Positions 32,073-37,993 of a DNA stretch of 37,993 nucleotides are shown in pieces. Source of the stretch: Verrucomicrobiia bacterium (lineage in GTDB: Bacteria > Verrucomicrobiota > Verrucomicrobiia > Limisphaerales > UBA9464). Position 1 is the stretch's first letter, and every line of letters begins with the position of its first letter. Below the pieces are notes generated by a model. It searched no databases and was not told the origin of the DNA. It saw nothing but the letters and a program-made list of their open reading frames with translations. The stretch spans positions 1 through 37,993 of the forward strand of contig JAHCBB010000043.1 in assembly GCA_019634635.1 (NCBI GenBank), in the 5' to 3' direction. A program made the position numbers and the translations under genes.

Positions 32073-34388
32073 TCAGTTGCCGGACGCGGCCGGCCATCGG
32101 AGGTGCCGGTGGAGGAACTCGAATGTCCCCCGGCCGTAAATGGAATGGGGACCGTCGAAGTACTCAATGACGGCACGGTCCGGGTGCCCAAGCTTCACAT
32201 AGTGCCGGCGCGTCTTCGCGAATTCATACGCCACCCATTCATCCGGCGCCACACCGTCGTCATGGCCGCGTTCCACCATGAACGGCCGTGGAAAAATCAG
32301 CCAGGACATCTCGGCATAGTTGAAGGTGTTCCCCAGATTCCATTCCGGCATGTCGTATTCCGGAGTCCACAGGTAGCTGTACGGAGAGCGCGCCGAAACA
32401 TTCTTCCAGATCCACTCATTATAGTCCGCAGAGCAGATGCTGAGGCAGTAGCGGTCCACGAGAACTGGCACCCGCATGGCCGTCTTGCCCCCGTAGCTCA
32501 GACCGTAAAAGGCGATCCGGTCCGGATCGGTGAACGGCTGCGCCGCCAGCCACTCCGTGATCACCTCGTGCTGGCGGACCACAAACGACCAGAGCGTCAG
32601 CCCCAAGGGCTGGGCCTGCCGCAGAACCTGACGGAACCGCGTGCCGCCGATGTACGGATTTTGTGGCGCGAAGGTGATGAACCCCCGCTCGGCCAATCGC
32701 AGTCCGTACTGATGGTAGAAGGGACTCGCAATCGCGGGGTCGGAAATGTCGCTCGGACGCCCCTCCAGTCCGTGCTGACAAACCACCACCGGACGTCGTT
32801 CGCCCGGCTTCAGACCCGCAGGCAGGCAGAGAATGCCGAACGCCATGACGTCCGGATGGACATCAAGGACGACCTCATAGCGCACCACTCCATTGGTTTC
32901 ACCCAGCCATCGGGCCCGCGGATTCATGGGCAGCGACGGTGGCGGAAGTCGTCCCACCACCTGGTCCCGAAAATATTCCCGGTACCGCTTTGCGGACCCT
33001 TCGAAGGCAGCGGCATTGCGGAAGTCGGCATCTTTCCAGAAATCCCTGCGGGCATACTCTCCCTCCCGCATCAGCCACTGGGTGTCCTCCAGCAACTGCC
33101 GGTAGAGCCGCAGGGTGCGCCCGGCGGCGTCCGGGATCTCTCCAGTGACCTCAGGCGACGGGGTGTCGGCGACGGGGCGGGGCTGGCTCCCCAGGGACTT
33201 GAGAAACGCGTCCACACCCTCGCCGAAAGTGTCCCCGCCCCCCGGGAACCACTGTGCCGACGTCCCTCCGGTCCATGATCGCAGTCGCGCGAATTCCGCA
33301 CGGACCGCCTCCGGTTCCGGGCGCGCCAGACGCCCGGGTGCGCCGCCGTGGGCATCGGTCAGGGTGACCTCCGGGTGCCGTCCCGATTCGACGAACAGGG
33401 GCCGGGGCGCGATGAGTGCGGCGACTTCCGCGTCCCCAAACTCCCGCAACAGTCCGAACAAATTGCGATCAATCGGCTCCTCCCAAAGCGCTTCCCGCGG
33501 ACCAAAGGCGCCGCTGATCCAGGCGGCATCAAACCGGGGATCCACTGCGGCGGCAAACAGGGCCAGCCGGCCGCCTTCTCCATAGCCAGCGACGCCCATC
33601 GGGGTTGCGGGAGTTTGCGTGCGCGTCGCCCGGAACCAGTCCGCCGCGGCCAGGAGGCGGTGCACCTCATAGGTGACCGGCGTGTGTCCCATCTCGTAGC
33701 CGGCCCGCCAGAGCGTTTCACGCGCGCTGTGGGCCACCGAACGAACACCCGGGTTGCCCCCAAGGCGGGTGTCGCGCCCGATCAATGCGGGCACGATCAC
33801 CCGGCATCCCGCCTCCGCGCAACGTCGCGCCACCTGCTCCGCGGGAGTCAGCCCCGCCACCAATCCCGCCAGTTGCTCCGGCGATTGCTCACAGTCCGGC
33901 ACCACCACCACGTCCGCCAGCGACCGGCCATCCGGAACGAGGAGCAACCCCTCGCCCTCGACGCCCCGGAATACCGTCCAGGCCACCGCAAAGGCGCGGA
34001 AACCTGCGCCGCGTCCGACCTCGCCCCCCGGGGGCAAACCCGGCCCCCGCACCGGCATGATCTCACGCAAGGTCACTCCATCCCGCAGGTCACGGGGATC
34101 ATTCAGTCCCACGACATCCCGGAGCCGCACCCGGTTGGATTCAAATCGCCCCGGAAGCGGCCCGTCACCGGTCCAGAATTCCGGCCGCTCGCGCGCGGTC
34201 TCCACGGTGGCCCGCTCCAGATACCGCCGCAGTCCCTCCACCATTTCAGCCGCCCGGTCCGGATGCTCGGTCAGCGGTGTCGTGCCGGGTAACGTCTGCG
34301 CCGCGGGCGCCGACGTGCCGAGACCCGATAGCAGCAGCGTGGTGCACACCCAGATTGGGATCCGGTTCAGCAGGAGGGAGTCCGTCAC
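32073..34388 (-). CDS. Two-domain alpha/beta-hydrolase, N-terminal domain lacking the nucleophile
   Basis: The GTG at 34388 gives a 771-aa exported protein with signal peptide (IPIWVCTTLLLSGLGTSAPA). The longer frame further upstream is not supported. Two hydrolase units can be seen. In the first (residues about 60-430) the nucleophile elbow reads GVAGYGEGGRLALFA near 268, so the usual GxSxG serine position is Gly, and it is probably not catalytic. In the second (about 500-771) the elbow is FYGLSYGGKTAMRV near 630, followed by GHDDGVAPDEW and a C-terminal DGPHSIYGRG with a candidate catalytic His near 745. This half resembles acetyl-xylan-esterase/dienelactone-hydrolase-like enzymes. Substrate is unknown; a secreted esterase acting on polysaccharide is a reasonable inference. 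Confidence 0.85.
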   Translation of the reverse strand: MTDSLLLNRIPIWVCTTLLLSGLGTSAPAAQTLPGTTPLTEHPDRAAEMVEGLRRYLERATVETARERPEFWTGDGPLPGRFESNRVRLRDVVGLNDPRDLRDGVTLREIMPVRGPGLPPGGEVGRGAGFRAFAVAWTVFRGVEGEGLLLVPDGRSLADVVVVPDCEQSPEQLAGLVAGLTPAEQVARRCAEAGCRVIVPALIGRDTRLGGNPGVRSVAHSARETLWRAGYEMGHTPVTYEVHRLLAAADWFRATRTQTPATPMGVAGYGEGGRLALFAAAVDPRFDAAWISGAFGPREALWEEPIDRNLFGLLREFGDAEVAALIAPRPLFVESGRHPEVTLTDAHGGAPGRLARPEPEAVRAEFARLRSWTGGTSAQWFPGGGDTFGEGVDAFLKSLGSQPRPVADTPSPEVTGEIPDAAGRTLRLYRQLLEDTQWLMREGEYARRDFWKDADFRNAAAFEGSAKRYREYFRDQVVGRLPPPSLPMNPRARWLGETNGVVRYEVVLDVHPDVMAFGILCLPAGLKPGERRPVVVCQHGLEGRPSDISDPAIASPFYHQYGLRLAERGFITFAPQNPYIGGTRFRQVLRQAQPLGLTLWSFVVRQHEVITEWLAAQPFTDPDRIAFYGLSYGGKTAMRVPVLVDRYCLSICSADYNEWIWKNVSARSPYSYLWTPEYDMPEWNLGNTFNYAEMSWLIFPRPFMVERGHDDGVAPDEWVAYEFAKTRRHYVKLGHPDRAVIEYFDGPHSIYGRGTFEFLHRHLRWPAASGN

Positions 34389-34574
34389 CCGGAAACGTTG
34401 TGGCGATGGCCCGGCAAACGAAAGCCACTTCGCGAACCGATCGCGCCGGCGTTCAATCGCCGCTTCGGCAAACGGGATTTCGCAGGTCACGAAACACCGG
34501 CCGCGGGAAGGCGTTCGGATGTGGCGGTGCGGTTTCCGATTCTCCGTAGGGCCCGCCTGGGCCAGCATGGCGCC

Positions 34575-35645
34575 GTGCTCGCACCGCTCACCCAGATTGT
34601 CCGATCCGGTACGGAACTTGACCCGGCCGGGATCGCGGACGCCGTCCGCTGCCTGACCTCGGAGACGTTGCCGGTCGAGGACAAGGCGGACTTCCTCACC
34701 GCGCTGGCGGTGCGCGGGGAGACGCCACGGGAAATCGCCGGATTCGCCAGGGAGCTCCGGACCCTCTCGGTGCCCGTGTCCCTGCCGGAGTCCCTCCGGG
34801 ACGTGGAGATCCTCGATGTCTGTGGCACCGGAGGCGACCGGCAAAACACCTTCAACATCTCAACCACCGTGGCGTTCGTCTGTGCCGGTGCCGGAGTCTC
34901 GGTGGCCAAGCACGGCAACCGGGCCATCACGTCGCGGTCGGGGAGCGCCGACGTGCTCCAGGCGCTCGGAGTTCCGACGGATCTGCCGCCCGAAATGGCG
35001 GCGGATTCCCTCGCCCGGCACCGGTTCGCATTCTTCTTTGCGCCCCGATACCACCCGGCGTTCAAACACATCGCCCCGGCCAGATCCCTGTGCGCTTCCC
35101 GCGGACAACGGACGCTCTTCAACCTGCTCGGACCGCTGCTGAACCCTGCGCGCCCGACGGTCCAGCTCCTCGGAGTGCCACGCCCGGAACTGTGCGATCC
35201 CATGGCTCGAGCCCTGCAGTCCCTCGGACTCCGTCGCGCCCTGGTGGCATGCGGCGAGGTACCCTCCCCGGAGTCGCCGGCGACCGGCCCGGCGTTCCTC
35301 GACGAATTGAGCACCCTGGGCGACAACACGCTGGCCGAGTTCCACCAGGATCGCGGCTTCCACGTGTCCCGCTGGTCGCCCCGCGACTTCCCATTGCAAC
35401 CTTCCACGGTGGCCGGCCTCGCGGGTGGCGATGCTGCGCACAACGCCGCAATCCTCCGGGATCTGCTCGCCGGTTCGGACCGTGGACCCCGCCGCGACGC
35501 GGTGCTGCTCAACGCGGGCGCCGCGCTGATGATCGCCGGGCGCACGCGCTCGATCGTCGAGGGCTGGGCGCTGGCCGCAGAGATCCTCGATTCGGGCCTG
35601 GCCCTCAGGGCGCTGCAGCGTGTCGTCGCGCCAGCCAACGCCTGA
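34575..35645 (+). CDS. trpD: Anthranilate phosphoribosyltransferase
   Basis: This enzyme joins anthranilate and PRPP in tryptophan synthesis. The GTG at 34575 (VLAPLTQIVRSGTELDP) gives 356 aa, close to the usual length. The family motifs are intact: ILDVCGTGGDRQNTFNIST (PRPP binding), SVAKHGNRAITSRSGSADVL (anthranilate and PRPP binding), FAFFFAPRYHPAFKHIAPAR and RTLFNLLGPLLNPARPTVQL. It is divergent from the hydrolase gene, with a 186-bp gap that must hold its promoter, and 27 bp from the cysteine desulfurase on the same strand. No other trp genes are in the window, so the pathway is split up on this chromosome. Confidence 0.95.
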   Translation: MLAPLTQIVRSGTELDPAGIADAVRCLTSETLPVEDKADFLTALAVRGETPREIAGFARELRTLSVPVSLPESLRDVEILDVCGTGGDRQNTFNISTTVAFVCAGAGVSVAKHGNRAITSRSGSADVLQALGVPTDLPPEMAADSLARHRFAFFFAPRYHPAFKHIAPARSLCASRGQRTLFNLLGPLLNPARPTVQLLGVPRPELCDPMARALQSLGLRRALVACGEVPSPESPATGPAFLDELSTLGDNTLAEFHQDRGFHVSRWSPRDFPLQPSTVAGLAGGDAAHNAAILRDLLAGSDRGPRRDAVLLNAGAALMIAGRTRSIVEGWALAAEILDSGLALRALQRVVAPANA

Positions 35646-35672
35646 ACTGCCGGCCACAGCAGGGAACCCCGC

Positions 35673-36809
35673 ATGGCAATCTACCTGGACTACAACGCCA
35701 CGACGCCCCTGGACCCGGCGGTACGCGAGGCCATGCGCCCGTTCCTGGAAGAGAACTGGGGCAACCCTTCGAGCGTCCACAGCATCGGGCGCGCGGCCCG
35801 GGCGGCCTTGGACGACGCACGGTACCGGATGGCCGGGCTGTGGCGGTGCCGCCCATCCGAGGTCGTCTTCACCGGCGGCGGCACGGAAGCCAACAATCTG
35901 GCCGTCCTTGGCACCGCACGACGACTGCGCGACCGCGGGCGTCATCTGGTCACCTCCCCCATTGAACACCCGGCGGTTCGCCTGGCCTTTCACCTGCTGA
36001 GGGACCGCGAAGGATTCGAACTGACCGAGGTCCTGGTGGACGCCACGGGACAGGTGGACCCGCAATCGGTGGCCAATGCCGTGCGTCCGGACACCGTGCT
36101 GGTCTCCATCATGGCCGCGAACAACGAGGTGGGGACGCTGGAGCCCGTTGCGGCCATCGGAGCGATCTGCCGGGAGCGCGGCGTAGTGTTCCATACCGAT
36201 GCCGTTCAGTCGCTGGGCAAATGTCCCTTTCGCGACATCCACCAGTTCGAGGCGGATCTGGTCAGTGTCTGCGCCCACAAGTTCCACGGTCCCAAGGGCG
36301 CCGGGGCGCTGTTCATTCGTTCACCGCTGCTGCCCGAGCCGACGCAAGTCGGGGGAGGTCACGAGAACGAGCGGCGTGCCGGCACGGAGAACCTGGCGGG
36401 CATCGTCGGGCTTGTGGAAGCGTTCGAACGGTTCGTCCCCGCACCCGTGTTTGATCCGCAGGAGATCGCTCCGCGGACGGCGCGTCTTGCCGCGGCGGCG
36501 GCCGCACTGCCGGGGGTGACTCTCCGTGGTCACGCGACAGCCCGCCTTGCCAACACCCTGGCCTTCACGGTGGCCGGTACGGACAGCATCGCCTTGATGG
36601 CCGCGTTGGACCTAGCCGGCATCTGCGCCTCGGGCGGTTCCGCCTGCGCCGCCGGCTCCCTCGAACCGAGCCATGTCCTCAGGGCCATGGGCGTCCCCGC
36701 CGCCGAATGCAACGCCCTGGTCCGCTTCTCACTCGGCCGCGGGACAACCGACGCCGAAGTGGAGCGCACCATCGCGCTGCTCCCCGACGTGATTCGCCAG
36801 GTGCGGTGA
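35673..36809 (+). CDS. Cysteine desulfurase (NifS/IscS-type)
   Basis: This 378-aa PLP enzyme removes sulfur from cysteine for Fe-S clusters and thiolated cofactors. It opens with AIYLDYNATTPLDPAVREAM. The PLP-binding His is seen in SPIEHPAVRLAF near residue 99, the lysine that forms the internal aldimine in VCAHKFHGPKGAG at 203, and the sulfur-accepting Cys in SGGSACAAGSLEPSHVL at 325. The ANNEVGTLEPVA and ERRAGTENLAGIVG blocks are intact. Length is normal for NifS/IscS-type enzymes. It follows trpD by 27 bp and is likely co-transcribed. No iscU or other assembly gene follows, because an IS91 remnant begins about 10 bp after its stop. Confidence 0.95.
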   Translation: MAIYLDYNATTPLDPAVREAMRPFLEENWGNPSSVHSIGRAARAALDDARYRMAGLWRCRPSEVVFTGGGTEANNLAVLGTARRLRDRGRHLVTSPIEHPAVRLAFHLLRDREGFELTEVLVDATGQVDPQSVANAVRPDTVLVSIMAANNEVGTLEPVAAIGAICRERGVVFHTDAVQSLGKCPFRDIHQFEADLVSVCAHKFHGPKGAGALFIRSPLLPEPTQVGGGHENERRAGTENLAGIVGLVEAFERFVPAPVFDPQEIAPRTARLAAAAAALPGVTLRGHATARLANTLAFTVAGTDSIALMAALDLAGICASGGSACAAGSLEPSHVLRAMGVPAAECNALVRFSLGRGTTDAEVERTIALLPDVIRQVR

Positions 36810-36819
36810 ACCCGGCACG

Positions 36820-37448
36820 GCAACTGGTTCTGCCCCTCCTGCCATCAACGCAGGGTCCTGCAAACCGCCGCCCATCTGGTGGACCACATCCTGCTTCCCG
36901 TCCCACACCGACACGTCGTCCTCGCCCTGCCCAAGCCGCTGCGACCGCTCTTCCGTCGGGATCGCAACCTCCTCCGGTGCCGTTGCACCGTCGCACAGCA
37001 AACGCTGACCCAACTCCTGCGCACCACCCTGGGATTGCCTCGCGGACGCCCCGCCTTCCTCCTCACGCTCCACACCTTCGGCGAGTACCTCGACTTCCAC
37101 CCCCGCTCCATGCTCTGGTGGCCGAGGGCAACCTCGATTCTGAAGTCGAGACTTCCCCGATGCCCGACTACGAGAACGTCCCCACCGACTGAAGCCCGCT
37201 CAGCCAATGGACGCCAGCCTGCTAGCGACACCCTGGAATTGGGGAGTACACTGGGATCACTGCCCCCTCTTGCGGCCGTCAAAGCCATTCGACCCGCTCC
37301 CGCCTCGGAGAATGCTCCGCCGTGGGCGAAAATTGGCAGTTGACACCGCCCGAATCGCGAGATGAACTCACCCATAAGGCCCGAAGCTTAGGCAGCGAAA
37401 CCAAATCTCTCTTACCCGGCGAAGCGTTAAAGCCAATTTCCTGCCAGT
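36820..37448 (+). mobile_element. Decayed IS91-family copy with core deletion
   Basis: The copy starts inside the zinc ribbon (NWFCPSCHQRRVLQTAAHLV) and runs through HRHVVLALPKPLRPLFRRDR and HTFGEYLDFHP. A short deletion then wrecks the HUH motif (HPHIH becomes HPRS in the shifted frame), and the frame jumps across about 900 bp of lost transposase to the tail ETSPMPDYENVPTD (stop near 37192). The 3' non-coding part and end (37192-37448) match the intact element at reduced identity. The 5' part is missing, so it was truncated, possibly at the cysteine desulfurase boundary. It is not functional. Confidence 0.9.
37411..37448 (+). repeat. Diverged copy of the 37-bp IS91 end
   Basis: On the + strand, cccggcgaagcgttaaagcc and the following aatttcctgccagt match the reverse complement of the exact 37-bp end (cccggcgaagcgtcaaaacc...cctatcagt) with about seven differences. 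The match is followed at once by cttggac; the CTTG tetranucleotide is also used as a target by IS91. Confidence 0.8.
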
Positions 37449-37608
37449 CTTGGACGGAATATTATCGCGGTCAGCCGATGAATGGCGCCGTCACGCACAA
37501 CGACACCGACGCGCGCACCTCGCAGGGAATGTTCTTTCGAGTGCGCCAAGTGACCTCTGCGCCCCGTTTGATCCGAATGGCGGAAACCAAATCTTCATGC
37601 GTATGAAC
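37449..37608 (+). pseudogene. 3' fragment of an exported protein gene
   Basis: Immediately after the IS91 end a reading frame gives SWTEYYRGQPMNGAVTHNDT and ends SQGMFFRVRQVTSAPRLIRM...SSCV at a stop near 37604. The ending SQGMFFRVRQ resembles the C-terminal tails (...QRFYRV-type) of many exported Verrucomicrobial proteins, but the family is not identified. The 5' part is lost at the IS end. It overlaps the start of the next gene by a few bases. Confidence 0.4.
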
Positions 37609-37993
37609 ACATGCATTCGTCGAGCGATTCGAACCCTTGCCTCCTTGACGCTGCTGGTCGTGGTCGAGTTGTTGGGTGCCACCGGAACCATCTTTTACAA
37701 TACAACTTCCAGCGGCCCACCAGCCAGGTCCGTGCGCGCGATGGGCGCGGACGGTTCGAATGTTCGCGAGATTCCGCTCATCGTGCCATCACCTGCTCTG
37801 CCGACCGTCTCGCGCGATGGCCGGGCGCTGCTGGTCACTTCGGGAGGTCCACTCGCAAGCGTGATGCTGAGCCAGAATGTGTTTCATGTTGATCTCTCGA
37901 CGGGTGCCACTGTTCCAATCACTCATTACGTGGATACGGTTACGATCGACACGGTGGTCTATACGAACGTGAATACGGAGCCCGATCCCAGAT
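37597..37993 (+). CDS. Exported beta-propeller-like protein, 5' part only
   Basis: ATG at 37597 (MRMNTCIRRAIRTLASLTLL) begins a signal peptide, and the frame stays open to the window edge (132 codons). The mature start has IFYNTTSSGPPARSVRAMGA, then DGSNVREIPLIVPSPALPTV and SRDGRALLVTSGG. This alternation of DGSN and SRDGR is typical of PD40/TolB-like propellers that bind or sense periplasmic substrates. The end is not present, so the length, number of blades and any fused domain are unknown. An internal ATG at 37603 is a possible alternative start. Confidence 0.7.
   Translation, partial: MRMNTCIRRAIRTLASLTLLVVVELLGATGTIFYNTTSSGPPARSVRAMGADGSNVREIPLIVPSPALPTVSRDGRALLVTSGGPLASVMLSQNVFHVDLSTGATVPITHYVDTVTIDTVVYTNVNTEPDPR

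Overview
The window looks like a high-GC Verrucomicrobiota chromosome, probably an environmental genome. This is inferred from gene content: a prepilin-type protein with an H-X9-DG-like C-terminus, a lamin-tail/CotH secreted protein, a PQQ-type dehydrogenase fused to cytochrome c, a redoxin/cytochrome/copper-monooxygenase-like fusion, an ECF sigma factor paired with a Ser/Thr kinase, and many exported proteins with weak Shine-Dalgarno signals. No rRNA or formal phylogenetic marker is present, so the phylum is not proven.

Positions 1-8200 are a scarred accessory region. An exact 37-bp sequence, which is the downstream (ori-like) end of an IS91-family rolling-circle element, occurs three times in one orientation (37-73, 3311-3347, 3886-3922). 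Each copy joins unrelated DNA. One truncates an M1 aminopeptidase, one truncates an esterase, and the last two bracket a 538-bp AT-rich foreign fragment. The third copy belongs to an intact IS91-type element (transposase 4134-5516). Upstream lie a diverged opposite-facing IS end, an attC-like palindrome, a Phd-type antitoxin with a beheaded VapC toxin, a frameshifted ECF sigma gene and a truncated Ser/Thr kinase. A small lipoprotein gene and tRNA-Leu(UAG) close this region.

Positions 8300-13345 are ordinary chromosomal genes: a zinc-dependent dehydrogenase, a xylose-isomerase-like TIM barrel protein, a DNRLRE-type secreted protein, an FMN reductase and a SpmA-SpmB-type membrane fusion. Positions 13346-15493 are a second scar, with an IS1380-like transposase remnant, a trypsin-like protease gene that seems truncated at its 3' end, and an old IS91 remnant that touches the protease start codon.

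Positions 15494-36809 are mostly intact, with many envelope proteins: an ankyrin protein, a large DUF748/AsmA-like protein, a pseudopilin-like protein, a CotH/lamin-tail protein, a 1514-aa PQQ dehydrogenase-cytochrome c with a threefold C-terminal module, a DHH phosphoesterase, a redoxin-cytochrome c-copper monooxygenase-like protein, rhodanese, cupin, glutaredoxin-like protein, a two-domain alpha/beta hydrolase, trpD and a cysteine desulfurase.

The right end (36820-37993) holds a third IS91 copy. It is deleted through its catalytic core but keeps a recognisable end. After it come a short gene fragment and the start of a probable beta-propeller (PD40/TolB-like) exported protein that runs off the window. 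The strongest unusual signal is the set of IS91 ends sitting at gene breakpoints, consistent with repeated one-ended rolling-circle transposition or recombination between ends. Assembly chimerism must be excluded first.
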